Source of the DNA: Actinomycetes bacterium | GTDB taxonomy: Bacteria > Actinomycetota > Acidimicrobiia > Acidimicrobiales > JAJYXR01 | DNA: 64,000 nucleotides | Assembly (NCBI GenBank): GCA_021801795.1 | Contig: JAJYXR010000026.1 | Coordinates: 69,051 to 133,050, forward strand | Reading direction: 5' to 3' | Shown: piece by piece, positions 32,609-40,762 of the stretch | Position numbering within the stretch: position 1 is the first letter of the stretch | Layout of the letters: each line of letters begins with the position of its first letter | Made by a program: the position numbers and the translations under genes | The notes under the pieces: generated by a model | Database searches by the model: none | Told to the model about the DNA's origin: nothing | The model's input: the letters and a program-made list of their open reading frames with translations, nothing else

Positions 32609-33514
32609 ATGGGATTGCTGGACGGCAGGGTGGCAGTGGTCACGGGTGCCGGACGGGGCATCGGCCGGGAGATAGCACGCTGCCTCGCGGCCGAGGGCGC
32701 TGGCGTGGTGGTGAACGACCTGGGCACCGGTCTCGGGGGTGAGGGCGAGGGACAGGACCCGGCCGCCGAGACCTGCGAGCTGATCGCCTCAGCGGGCGGG
32801 AGAGCGGTGGCGAACTACGACTCGGTGGCTGACTTCGAGGCAGCAGGCCGGATGATTGCCACGGCGGTCGAGTCCTTCGGCAGGATCGACATCCTGGTGA
32901 ACAACGCCGGCATCGTCCGCGACCGGACCCTTCTGAAGATGACCGAGGAGGACTACGACGCGGTAGTGGCCGTGCACCAGAAGGGCACCTTCAACTGCAC
33001 CAGGCACGCGGCCGTCCATATGAAAGAGGCCGGGTACGGGCGTATCGTGAACATCACCTCCTCGGCGGGCTTGAGGGGGAACTTCGGCCAGACCAACTAC
33101 GGTGCGGCAAAGGCAGCCATCATGGGCATGACCTTCGTATGGGCACTGGAGCTCGGTCGCTACGGGATCACCGTGAACGCTGTGGCCCCTGCCGGTCTGA
33201 CGCGGATGACCGAGAACCTCTTCGGGGACAGGGAGGCTCCTCCCGACCAGGACCCTGCGCTCAATGCCCCCTTGGTGGCCTTCCTGGCATCCGAGCAGGC
33301 CTCTTACGTGAACGGGCAGGTCCTTGGACGCACCGGCTACGCGTTCACCATCTTCCAGACCCCCAGACAGGTGGCCGCCATGTGGAAGGAGGGAGGTTGG
33401 ACGCCCGCACAGGTGGCGGAGCATTTCCATGAGGTGCTGGGCCAGCACCTCCAGCCGGTCGGCATGCCCGCGCATCCACTCCTCGGCCAGAAGGAGGCCA
33501 AGGAGGGGAGCTAG
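32609..33514 (+). CDS. SDR-family 3-hydroxyacyl-CoA dehydrogenase-like protein (301 aa)
   Basis: NAD(P)-dependent oxidoreductase closely like the dehydrogenase part of peroxisomal multifunctional enzyme type 2 (17-beta-HSD4). TGAGRGIGREI binds the cofactor, VVNDLGTGLGGEGEG is typical of that subgroup, NITSSAGLRGN contains the catalytic serine and YGAAKAA the Tyr/Lys pair. The ATG at 32609 has AAAGGA upstream; a longer reading in this frame runs through livF and is not real. Expected to oxidise a 3-hydroxyacyl-CoA. A relative is encoded at 52019. Confidence 0.88.
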   Translation: MGLLDGRVAVVTGAGRGIGREIARCLAAEGAGVVVNDLGTGLGGEGEGQDPAAETCELIASAGGRAVANYDSVADFEAAGRMIATAVESFGRIDILVNNAGIVRDRTLLKMTEEDYDAVVAVHQKGTFNCTRHAAVHMKEAGYGRIVNITSSAGLRGNFGQTNYGAAKAAIMGMTFVWALELGRYGITVNAVAPAGLTRMTENLFGDREAPPDQDPALNAPLVAFLASEQASYVNGQVLGRTGYAFTIFQTPRQVAAMWKEGGWTPAQVAEHFHEVLGQHLQPVGMPAHPLLGQKEAKEGS

Positions 33515-33530
33515 CGAAGGAGCCCGAGAC

Positions 33531-33884
33531 CTATTTGGCCAGCGGGGTGTAGAAGACCAAGCCGTTTCCCTTGTTGTCGTAGACGACGGCCCGTCGCTCG
33601 TGCGCGTCGTTGTAGGGCTGCTTCACGATGCCGCCGCCGTTCTCATCGACCGCCTGGGCGGCCGCGTCGACGTCGGCGGTCTTTATTCCGACGGCCACCT
33701 GTCCCGGGAGGGGGTGGTCGACCGCGGTCGCCAGGGCAATCGTGACCGATCCCCCATCTATGGCGGCGAAGTGGGCACCATCGCGGAACTTGAGCGCCAT
33801 GCCCAGGGTCTCGGTGTAGAAGCGGATCGATTCCTCGAGGTCGTCAGTAGAGAGCACGACCATGCGAACGTCGTAGTCGCTCAA
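33531..33884 (-). CDS. VOC/glyoxalase-fold protein (117 aa)
   Basis: Small vicinal-oxygen-chelate fold protein with paired beta-alpha-beta-beta-beta modules. DDLEESIRFYTETLGMALKF is the family N-terminal pattern and NKGNGLVFY the C-terminal one. Members isomerise, cleave or bind small molecules, some with a metal. Function is open. The start chosen is TTG 33884, with AAGGAGG five bases before it and a normal N-terminus (SDYDVRMVVLS). An ATG at 33920 with a weaker AAGGA site would add 12 charged residues. Confidence 0.75.
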   Translation of the reverse strand: MSDYDVRMVVLSTDDLEESIRFYTETLGMALKFRDGAHFAAIDGGSVTIALATAVDHPLPGQVAVGIKTADVDAAAQAVDENGGGIVKQPYNDAHERRAVVYDNKGNGLVFYTPLAK

Positions 33885-33980
33885 CGCTGCCTCCTTCCTG
33901 ATAGCTCTTTCCTTTTCCATGCAGCTAGTTCCTTGCAGCTAGCTGCCCTTGGTTGGTTGCTCCAGGCTAGGCGCGCCTTA

Positions 33981-34044
33981 GGCCGAGCGCTCCTCGACCC
34001 AGGCGCCCACGGGGCCGAGCGCTCCTCGACCCAGGCACCCGCTT
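33981..34044. repeat. 32-bp tandem duplication
   Basis: GGCCGAGCGCTCCTCGACCC begins at 33981 and again at 34013, a 32-base period, in the short gap between the VOC and thiolase genes (with a duplicated GCAGCTAG at about 33919-33945 close by). The gap otherwise shows nothing. Confidence 0.85.
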
Positions 34045-34054
34045 CGGGCGTGGA

Positions 34055-35230
34055 TCAGCGGTTCCTGGTGAGGATGTTCACCACGGACACCCCTGAGCCG
34101 CGCCCGCCTACGTTGTGCTGGAGAGCGTTGCCGTTCCTGATCGCCACCTGGCGCTCGCCTCCCTCCTCGCGTAGCTGCCAGGTGCACTCGACCAGCTGGG
34201 CGACACCGGTGGCGCCGATGGGGTGACCCTTCGCGAGCAGCCCGCCGGAGGGATTCACCGGTATGCGTCCACCGAGCGAGGTGGTGCCATCCAGGGTGGC
34301 CGGACCGCCCTTGCCCTTGTCCACGAACCCGAGGTCCTCGATGTCGAGTATCTCGGTGATGGTGAAGCAGTCGTGGACCTCGGCCATGTCCATGTCTTCG
34401 GGTCCCAGCCCCGCCATCGCGTAGGCGCGCCTGGCAGCTTCTACGGTCGCGGGCAATGCGAGGAAGGTGGACTTCTCGTGCAGGTAGGGGTGGTCGGTGG
34501 CGACTCCGAAGCCTGCCACCAGCACCGGTTTGTCCGTATAGCGGCCGGCGTCCTCGGCCGAGGTGAGGATCACCGCTGCAGCGCCGTCGGTCTGGGGGCA
34601 GCAGTCGAGCAGGCGAAGCGGGTGGCACACCGGGGGAGAGGAGAGCACCTGATCCACGGTCACCTCGTAGCGGAAGTGGGCATAGGGATCCAGGCAGCCG
34701 TTATGGTGGTTCTTCACCGCGACGGCCGCGAGCATCTCGGGGGTGGTGCCGAAGTCGTGCATGTGGCGGGTGGCGAAGGGGGCGAAGAGCACCGGGGCGG
34801 TCTCACCGCGGTTATAGACGGGGTGGCCGGATGCGGCACGCGACAGCAGGCCTTCCTGGGAGGACTTGTCACGCATCTTCTCGACGCCGATTACCAGGAC
34901 CACCTGGTGGACCCCGGAGGCCACCATCATCGCCCCCACCCTGAAAGCGTCGGAGCCCGAGGGGCAGGCATTCTCCACACGCGTGCAGGCGACCCCCGAG
35001 ATGCCCAGCGCGCTCGGCACCGTGTTGCCCCCGATGCCCTCCTGGCCCCAGAGCGTGCCGCGCTGCGTGGCGACGACCACCGCGTCCACCTCGCGGGGAT
35101 CGAACCCCTTGTCGACATGACCCGCGGCTGCCCTGAAGGCACCTGCAGCCATCTGCTCGTAGCTCTGGTCGAACAGCTCGCCGAACTTCACCAGCCCGGC
35201 GCCTACCACGGCGACGCGATTCCAGCTCAT
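34055..35230 (-). CDS. SCP2/SCPx-type thiolase (391 aa)
   Basis: Thiolase-fold protein of the non-specific lipid-transfer subgroup, expected to cleave a 3-ketoacyl-CoA with CoA, or to condense acyl-CoA units. The nucleophile cysteine is present in VENACPSGSDAF (about residue 90) and the histidine in KGHPIGATGVAQL near the C-terminus, so it looks active, unlike two relatives at 53817 and 57057. The ATG at 35230 overlaps the upstream fusion gene by four bases (ATGA). It is the last gene of the operon 38024 to 34055. Confidence 0.88.
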   Translation of the reverse strand: MSWNRVAVVGAGLVKFGELFDQSYEQMAAGAFRAAAGHVDKGFDPREVDAVVVATQRGTLWGQEGIGGNTVPSALGISGVACTRVENACPSGSDAFRVGAMMVASGVHQVVLVIGVEKMRDKSSQEGLLSRAASGHPVYNRGETAPVLFAPFATRHMHDFGTTPEMLAAVAVKNHHNGCLDPYAHFRYEVTVDQVLSSPPVCHPLRLLDCCPQTDGAAAVILTSAEDAGRYTDKPVLVAGFGVATDHPYLHEKSTFLALPATVEAARRAYAMAGLGPEDMDMAEVHDCFTITEILDIEDLGFVDKGKGGPATLDGTTSLGGRIPVNPSGGLLAKGHPIGATGVAQLVECTWQLREEGGERQVAIRNGNALQHNVGGRGSGVSVVNILTRNR

Positions 35231-36828
35231 CGACTACCTCCCCGGTTCCTGGCCTGACGCAGCGAAGGGGCTACGCCCGCCTGGTGTGGCGGGCGGGCTG
35301 CATCAGTCTGGTGTGGCGAAGGGGCTACGCCCGCCTGGTGTGGCGGGCGGGCTGCATCAGTCTGGTGTGGCGAAGGGGCTACGCCCGCCTGGTGTGGCGG
35401 GCGGGCTGCCTTGTAGCCGTAGACCGGGATGCCCCGTTCGACTCCATAGCGGCGCAGCACCAGCTGGACCCGGTCGCCTATCGCCAGATCCGGCGCGTCC
35501 TCGCTGACTCCCTGGAGCATCACTCGGGCGCCGTCGTCGAGATCGATCACCGCGAGGGGGAGCGGAGCGGTGAATGGTGGCGGCATGGTCTCGTTCACCA
35601 CGAAGGTCTCCACCGTTCCCGCGCGAGCGAGGTCCACGATGGTCATGCGGTCGCCCCCGCAGCCGGCACAGGAGGGGTGTATGGAGGGCGGGGTGGATAT
35701 GTAGCCGCAGTCCTCGCAGCGCGCACCTCTGAGGCAGAGCATCTCCAGGTTCCCGCGTACGAACGCGGCGCTCCCGGGCGGGACGCCCATCGGCACCGGG
35801 TCTCCCGAGGAGACGAGCTGGGCCCGCGACCTGAGGAGCTGGGGGTAGCTCGCCGTGTGCGCCGGCGCGCCCAGCAGCGCGAGCGCGCCGCGAGCTCCGG
35901 GGACCTCGCGGGTGGATCCCGCCAGCACGGCGGTGGCCCGACCACCTCCGTAGGCGACCATGGCGAAGCTGCCTGGTGCTGTCATGGCAGTCATGGCGCC
36001 GAGGAAGGCAGCCGGCGCGCCGGTGTCACCCAGAGAGCCAGTCACCTCTGCCGAGATCAGGTTCGCTCCTATGCTCCGAGCCAGGGCAGGGGCGAGCCTG
36101 CCGTCGGGGTCGGCGATGGACCAGTCGTGAGGACCGGTACCTCCATCGGCGCCGGGTGCCCGACAGAGCTCAGCAGCCACCCGTGATACGAGCGGCATGA
36201 AGACCTTGTCGCGAAAGAGCCTGCCGTCGTAGGTGTCGCTGGTGGCGAACGCGCCGTCGCCCCTGTAGCGGTCCACCACCGGAAGGGAGTCGGTGGTCCT
36301 GTAGGCGAGCATGCCGGGCGCGCCCGCGACCGGTCCGAGGACGTAGGCTGCTGCACCCGCACCGGTGGTGGTCTCTACTGCGCTGCCTGGACCCGGCACG
36401 AGGGCGTCCGAGGCCACCACGAGGGCGGTCCTCACATGGCCTGCTCCGAGGGCGTCCCAGGCGCTGACGAGGGCGTCCATGCCGGAGTGGGTCGATCCCG
36501 AGGAGAGGTGGCCTCCGGCACGTCGGTCGATGCCGAGTGCGGTCGCGAGGAAGACGTGGCTCGGACCCTCGGCCAGGGGCGGCCTGGTGGTGCCCCAGAA
36601 GAGGCCGTCGAGCTGGTCGGGGCGGACGCCGGCTGCGTCGAGGGCCATGAGCGACGCTGCCCAGGCCAGGGTGAGGGTGTCCTCGTCAGCGTCGGGCACG
36701 GCCAGGCTTCCTCGGGCCGATGCCGACCAGGCTCGGGCTATCTCGGCGGCATCGATCCTGAGCGAGGGGACTGCCACCCCCACCCCGAGGATACCGACGG
36801 GTAGGGTCACCCTTGGTTCTGTTTCCAC
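35227..36828 (-). CDS. HMG-CoA synthase-like domain fused to DUF35 OB-fold protein (533 aa)
   Basis: Residues 1-320 are of the thiolase-like HMG-CoA synthase/KAS III fold. Residues 365-490 are a DUF35-type zinc ribbon (C371, C374, C387, C390) followed by an OB-fold (GTVETFVVNETMPPPF). At the expected nucleophile position the sequence is SSGSTHSGMDAL (109-120), with no cysteine. DUF35 proteins usually bind a degenerate thiolase partner, as in ChsH2-Ltp2 or HMGS-thiolase complexes. Here it is fused to one and overlaps the gene of another (34055). The C-terminal 50 or so residues are a repeat tail (see 35262-35409). ATG 36828 lies 22 bases inside the upstream dehydrogenase gene. Confidence 0.75.
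   Translation of the reverse strand: METEPRVTLPVGILGVGVAVPSLRIDAAEIARAWSASARGSLAVPDADEDTLTLAWAASLMALDAAGVRPDQLDGLFWGTTRPPLAEGPSHVFLATALGIDRRAGGHLSSGSTHSGMDALVSAWDALGAGHVRTALVVASDALVPGPGSAVETTTGAGAAAYVLGPVAGAPGMLAYRTTDSLPVVDRYRGDGAFATSDTYDGRLFRDKVFMPLVSRVAAELCRAPGADGGTGPHDWSIADPDGRLAPALARSIGANLISAEVTGSLGDTGAPAAFLGAMTAMTAPGSFAMVAYGGGRATAVLAGSTREVPGARGALALLGAPAHTASYPQLLRSRAQLVSSGDPVPMGVPPGSAAFVRGNLEMLCLRGARCEDCGYISTPPSIHPSCAGCGGDRMTIVDLARAGTVETFVVNETMPPPFTAPLPLAVIDLDDGARVMLQGVSEDAPDLAIGDRVQLVLRRYGVERGIPVYGYKAARPPHQAGVAPSPHQTDAARPPHQAGVAPSPHQTDAARPPHQAGVAPSLRQARNRGGSR
35262..35409. repeat. 54-bp in-frame tandem repeat, about 2.7 copies
   Basis: GCGAAGGGGCTACGCCCGCC starts at 35262, 35316 and 35370, exactly 54 bases apart, with near-identical copies. 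On the minus strand it encodes 18-residue units of Pro, Ala, His and Gln at the C-terminus of the HMG-CoA synthase-like/DUF35 fusion. Confidence 0.93.
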
Positions 36829-38024
36829 GGCGATCCCTCCGGGCTGCGGCCAGCCATCAGCGCGGTGCCTATGAAGTTCCGCTGGATCTCCACCGTCCCG
36901 GCCCCGATGCAGAGTCCTCGAACGTCACGGTAGGCCCTCTCCAAAGGGTACTCCCGCGAGTAGCCGTAGCCGCCCAGGAGCTGGATGGCCTCGTCGCACA
37001 CGCGCCTGGCTGCCTGGTTACAGGCCAGCTTCGCCATGGCCGATTCGAGGGGAGGCGGGGTGCCATGCCTGCCCGCGAGCGCGAGGGCGCGGTCCAGCAG
37101 CAGGCGGCTGGCTTCGAGCTCGGTCGCCATGTCGGCCACCTTCCACTGGAGTCCCTGGAGGTCGGCCAGCCGGACCCGGCCGACCGAACGGTTGCGCATG
37201 TAGTCGATGGCGTACTCGAGGGCCCCCTGGGCGGCACCGAGGCACATGGCGGCGTTCCCGCATCGCTCGTGGTTTATGTGACCCAGGAGCGTCTTCAGCC
37301 CCGAGTTATCCCCGGCCTTGCCCTCCACCAGGATGTCCTCTGGCTCGATCCTCACCCCGTCGAAGGCGAGCTCGGCCTCGGTGCACCCGCGCAGCCCCAT
37401 CTTCCTGTGGGTGCCCGCCACGCTCACTCCCTCGCTGGCGAGGTCGACCACCACCGCTCCTATGCCCCTGCCGGTGCCGGGCTCCGATCCCGGGAACCGG
37501 CACCAGACCAGGCAGGCAACCGCGCGATGACCGCCGGTCACGTAGTTCTTGTAACCGTCGAGCCGGTAACCGTTTCCGTCGGCTACGAGGCGTGCCCTCA
37601 TGGAGGTGGCCGCAGATCCGGCGTCGGGCTCGGTGATCCCGATGCAGAAGAGCTCGCCTGCAGCAGCTCGTGGGAGCCAGCGGCGCGCCAAGGTCTCGCT
37701 GCCCAGGTGCTCGATAGCCCGTGGGGGGCCGTTATAGACGAGCTGGCAGAGGATCGCGCTCGACACGTCTGCCCTGGCGATCTCCTCCAGGACTATCGCC
37801 GCCTCCACGTCGCCCATGCCCATGCCGCCGTAGGCCTCGCCCACCGTGACACCGAAGAGCTCGGCCCGGCGCAGGGCCTCCAGGGACCCCTCGGCGAAGG
37901 CCTCCTGCTCGTCGAAGGCCGGTGCCAGGGGGGAGATGTCCCGCTCGGCTACCTCACGGGCCAGCTTCCTAAGGGCCTCCCGGTCGGCCGCGAGATCGGG
38001 ATCAGGGACATGGCCTGACATCAT
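36807..38024 (-). CDS. Acyl-CoA dehydrogenase, isovaleryl-type (405 aa)
   Basis: Acyl-CoA dehydrogenase with CIGITEPDAGSAATSMRA, GYKNYVTGG and LLGGYGYSREYPLERAYRD. Medium-chain enzymes use a glutamate before GT near the C-terminus. Here the position is alanine (GAGTVEIQRN), while a glutamate is present in NHERCGNAAM, the base position of isovaleryl-CoA dehydrogenase. The start is ATG 38024, which lies in an operator palindrome and 8 bases after a TAAGTT box on the minus strand (38033-38038), so leaderless. First gene of the operon with the fusion and thiolase. Confidence 0.88.
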   Translation of the reverse strand: MMSGHVPDPDLAADREALRKLAREVAERDISPLAPAFDEQEAFAEGSLEALRRAELFGVTVGEAYGGMGMGDVEAAIVLEEIARADVSSAILCQLVYNGPPRAIEHLGSETLARRWLPRAAAGELFCIGITEPDAGSAATSMRARLVADGNGYRLDGYKNYVTGGHRAVACLVWCRFPGSEPGTGRGIGAVVVDLASEGVSVAGTHRKMGLRGCTEAELAFDGVRIEPEDILVEGKAGDNSGLKTLLGHINHERCGNAAMCLGAAQGALEYAIDYMRNRSVGRVRLADLQGLQWKVADMATELEASRLLLDRALALAGRHGTPPPLESAMAKLACNQAARRVCDEAIQLLGGYGYSREYPLERAYRDVRGLCIGAGTVEIQRNFIGTALMAGRSPEGSPWKQNQG

Positions 38025-38029
38025 CGTCA
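38016..38029. promoter_or_regulatory. TGAC-N6-GTCA operator candidate at divergent start
   Basis: TGACATCATCGTCA (on the minus strand TGACGATGATGTCA) contains the start codon of the acyl-CoA dehydrogenase. The minus-strand -10 box TAAGTT at 38033-38038 lies 8 bases before that codon. The divergent gene at 38123 may also be affected. Confidence 0.65.
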
Positions 38030-38122
38030 GAGAACTTACTACACTGGTGGAGGCTGCCCGGCGGGTGCCGGGTGCCGACGGCGCCTGCGAATGCGGGCTG
38101 TGCAGCGGAGGAGGGATCAGAG

Positions 38123-38917
38123 ATGACGAGCGACAGCCGCCAGTTCCGCGACATCAGACGTGACCCTGCGGGGGGTGATGCCCCAGAGGCGAAGCCCGTA
38201 GAGGAGTTCATGGCCGAGCTGGAGTCGATACAGCGCGAGGTGGCTACGACGAAGAACCTTCTCTGGGAGGCAGTCGCCGACGGTTCGCTCGCCGAGGAGC
38301 TGCTGAAGCGTCTGTGCCTGGAGTACTACTTCTTAGGGCGCTACTTCACCACCGAGTTCGGTTCGCTGGTGGCTAACGCCCCCGACGCCGACTCGCTGTC
38401 GCTCGGCGCGAGCGAGCACTTCGCGCACTGGCTCCAGAACCTCTGTGACGAGACCGGGTACACCGGTGACGCGAACCATGTGGACATGAAGATCGAGTGG
38501 GCCCACCAGCTGGGCATCTCCGATGCCGAGCTCGAGAGCTACGTGGCCATGCCCGAGACGATCGGTGCGGTGTTCACCTCGCTCTACTACATGAGGCGTT
38601 CCTACGAGGAAGGGCTTGCAGCGTTCGGCTGGGCCGGGGAGCGCTTCGCGGCATCGACCGGGTACGCGCTGAAGATGTACGAGGGCATGCGGGACCACTA
38701 CGGGATCGAGGTGGCCAACTTCGCCGTCCACGCCTATGCCGAGGAGGACCACGGCGACAAGGCAGACTACCTCCTGAGGCAGGTGGCCGTGACCGCCGAC
38801 CAGCAACGCCGGATCAGGCGTGCGATCCTGCACACCTTCACGGTGAGGAATGCCCGTACAGCCGCCCTGAACAGGTGGCTCGACGAGCCCGGCGCTCTCC
38901 GCCGGCCGAGGGTCTAG
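38123..38917 (+). CDS. Heme-oxygenase-fold (TenA/PqqC-like) protein, possible diiron enzyme (264 aa)
   Basis: All-helical protein whose pattern of acidic residues and histidines (LEYYFLGRYF, ASEHFAHWL, YAEEDHGDKAD) resembles the iron-containing redox enzyme branch of the TenA/PqqC/heme-oxygenase-like fold. Members use a diiron or heme cofactor for oxygen-dependent chemistry, including N-oxygenation and fatty-acid cleavage. I cannot say which. ATG 38123 has GGAGGAGGG a few bases upstream; an earlier ATG has no ribosome site. It diverges from the acyl-CoA dehydrogenase across the operator at 38016 and lies just ahead of a thiolase gene on the same strand. Confidence 0.55.
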   Translation: MTSDSRQFRDIRRDPAGGDAPEAKPVEEFMAELESIQREVATTKNLLWEAVADGSLAEELLKRLCLEYYFLGRYFTTEFGSLVANAPDADSLSLGASEHFAHWLQNLCDETGYTGDANHVDMKIEWAHQLGISDAELESYVAMPETIGAVFTSLYYMRRSYEEGLAAFGWAGERFAASTGYALKMYEGMRDHYGIEVANFAVHAYAEEDHGDKADYLLRQVAVTADQQRRIRRAILHTFTVRNARTAALNRWLDEPGALRRPRV

Positions 38918-38965
38918 CCAGGGCTTCGCTCGGAGAGCCGAGGAAGAGCAGAAGGAGAGGGAGCC

Positions 38966-40156
38966 GTGGCACCAGCACGTGAGGCAGTGATAGTCGACAC
39001 TCTGAGGACGTCCTTCGGGCGCCGTGGCGGGGCCATCTCGAACTGGCACCCCGCAGACCTTCTGGGCCTGGCACTGGCGGGGCTGGTGGAGCGCACAGGG
39101 GTGGATCCCGAGCGGGTGGACGACGTGGTGGGCGGATGCGTCACCCAGGTAGGCGAGCAGAGCACGAACGTCGCTCGTAATGCCTGGGTCGCAGCGGGCC
39201 TGCCCCAGAGCGTGCCTGCCACGACGCTCGACCGCCAGTGCGGTTCCTCCCAGCAGGCAGTCCACTTCGCCGCGGCCAGCGTGCTGGCCGGTCACTACGA
39301 CCTCGCCATCGCGTGCGGGGTGGAGGTGATGAGCAGGGTCCCACTGGCCTCGAATGCCCGCGGTGGGACAGGCCCCTTCCCGCCGTCCTTCCTCGCGGCC
39401 ATCGACGGGAGGCTCTGGATGCAGTTCCGGGTAGCCCAGATCCTCGCCGACCAGTGGAAGATAACCCGCGAGGACATGGACGCGTTCGCCTTGGAGAGCC
39501 ACCGGAGGGCTGCCGAGGCCACGGACTCCGGGCACTTCTCCCGTGAGATCCTGCCGGTCCCCATAAAGGACGACGAGGGGAGACCCACGGGTGAGGTCCT
39601 CTCGGTCGACGAGGGGATACGGAGGGACAGCTCCATGGAGAAGCTCGCCTCCCTGCCTCCGGCACAGAGCTTCGATCCCGACACCGCACCGGACATCACC
39701 GCGGGTAACTCGTCCCAGGTGACCGATGGGGCGGCAGCCATGCTGATCGCGGAACGATCCGTGGCAGAGCGCCTCGGCCTGCCGGTGCGCGCCCGCCTGG
39801 CCCACTTCGCCGTCGCTGCCGAGGACGCGGCCATCATGCTCTCCGCTCCCATACCCGCCACTCGTAAGCTCCTGGAGCGCTCGGGGATGTCGGTGGACGA
39901 CTTCGACGCGGTGGAGTGCAACGAGGCCTTCGCGTCGATCGTCCTCATGTGGCAGAGGGCCTTCGCATTCGATGCCGACCGGCTGAACCCCCGGGGTGGC
40001 GCCATCGCGGTAGGTCACCCGCTGGGTGCCAGCGGAGTCCGCCTCATGACCACCCTGCTGAACCACCTCGAGGCCACAGGAGGCCGCTACGGGTTCCAGA
40101 CCATGTGCGAGGGGGGTGGCCAGGCCAACGCCACCGTGATCGAGCGTCTCGGCTGA
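38966..40156 (+). CDS. Acetyl-CoA C-acyltransferase (degradative thiolase, 396 aa)
   Basis: Classical thiolase that splits 3-ketoacyl-CoA to acetyl- or propionyl-CoA and a shortened acyl-CoA. All active-site elements are visible: nucleophile cysteine in DRQCGSSQQAVH (about residue 92), histidine in VGHPLGASGVRL and the second cysteine in MCEGGGQANA. The closest familiar group is the FadA5-like thiolases of actinobacteria. The GTG at 38966 has a rich AAGGAGAGGGAG ribosome site. The 49-base gap after the heme-oxygenase-fold gene contains no terminator-like hairpin, so the two may share an mRNA. Confidence 0.92.
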   Translation: MAPAREAVIVDTLRTSFGRRGGAISNWHPADLLGLALAGLVERTGVDPERVDDVVGGCVTQVGEQSTNVARNAWVAAGLPQSVPATTLDRQCGSSQQAVHFAAASVLAGHYDLAIACGVEVMSRVPLASNARGGTGPFPPSFLAAIDGRLWMQFRVAQILADQWKITREDMDAFALESHRRAAEATDSGHFSREILPVPIKDDEGRPTGEVLSVDEGIRRDSSMEKLASLPPAQSFDPDTAPDITAGNSSQVTDGAAAMLIAERSVAERLGLPVRARLAHFAVAAEDAAIMLSAPIPATRKLLERSGMSVDDFDAVECNEAFASIVLMWQRAFAFDADRLNPRGGAIAVGHPLGASGVRLMTTLLNHLEATGGRYGFQTMCEGGGQANATVIERLG

Positions 40157-40223
40157 GCCGGGCCCGCTAGCGTGCTGGCCGTTCTGAGGGCACGGTGGGC
40201 GTGTTCGGCGGGGAAAGCTGGCT

Positions 40224-40236
40224 GCTAGGACCTAGC
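40224..40236. other. Short palindrome between convergent genes
   Basis: GCTAGG-A-CCTAGC is a perfect palindrome in the 87-base gap between the thiolase and SnoaL-like genes. A longer pair, CCCGCTA (40164-40170) and TAGCGGG (40245-40251), embraces the gap and the latter holds part of the SnoaL-like stop. Either could act in termination. Confidence 0.35.
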
Positions 40237-40243
40237 CGCCTGC

Positions 40244-40699
40244 TTAGCGGGACTCGGGCCGGGTAGGCGAATCGAGGGTCACCCTCCGGCGGACGAATCG
40301 CCATCCCTCGGGGGTCCGGACGAGCTCGTCGTCGTATATGCCGCTGCGTTGGAGGGAGGGGTGCCTGCGCGGCTCATCGCCCGGGCGTCCGGCGCCCGGG
40401 CGCCCGACCACGAGGATGGTGCACCGCTGGGTAGCGCGGTCCCCGTCCAGGGTGACCTCGGCGTCGGTGGTGACATGCATGGTGCCGTAGGGCGTCTGCG
40501 TGCACATGGCCACGAGGGCGTCGTGACCGCTGATGGTAGGCCCACCCTCTATGACCACCTCGCCCTCGTGAAGGAAGGTGGAGGCGAAGCCGGTGGCGTC
40601 GCCCGAGTCGAAGCAGTGGTTGTACCGGGCGGTCAGCTCCCGTATGAGAGCGCGGTCGACTGCCCACCGCATCTCCTCGGGGCTCGGATCCTGTGGCAC
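40244..40699 (-). CDS. SnoaL-like/NTF2-fold protein (151 aa)
   Basis: Small protein with the cone-shaped NTF2-like fold of the SnoaL_4 type: an N-terminal helix DRALIRELTARYNHCFDSGD, then GFASTFLHEGEVVIEGG and a C-terminal strand EGWRFVRRRV. Members include isomerases, dehydratases and hydroxylases acting on steroids, polyketides and aromatics; many are of unknown role. Start is GTG 40699, six bases after a minus-strand TATGGT box (40706-40711), so probably leaderless. It is divergent from the DUF929 gene, 63 bases away. Confidence 0.78.
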   Translation of the reverse strand: MPQDPSPEEMRWAVDRALIRELTARYNHCFDSGDATGFASTFLHEGEVVIEGGPTISGHDALVAMCTQTPYGTMHVTTDAEVTLDGDRATQRCTILVVGRPGAGRPGDEPRRHPSLQRSGIYDDELVRTPEGWRFVRRRVTLDSPTRPESR

Positions 40700-40762
40700 T
40701 GAGGCACCATAGCGCGGGCTGCCGACGAGCGTAGGGGGAGACGAGCAGGTATCCTCGTCCGT

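Noticed and set aside
36455-36468. Near-match TGACGAGGGCGTCC inside the HMG-CoA synthase-like gene
   Set aside because: One mismatch in the conserved arm and located in coding sequence; several such one-mismatch cases (also near 230 and 8861) are expected by chance.
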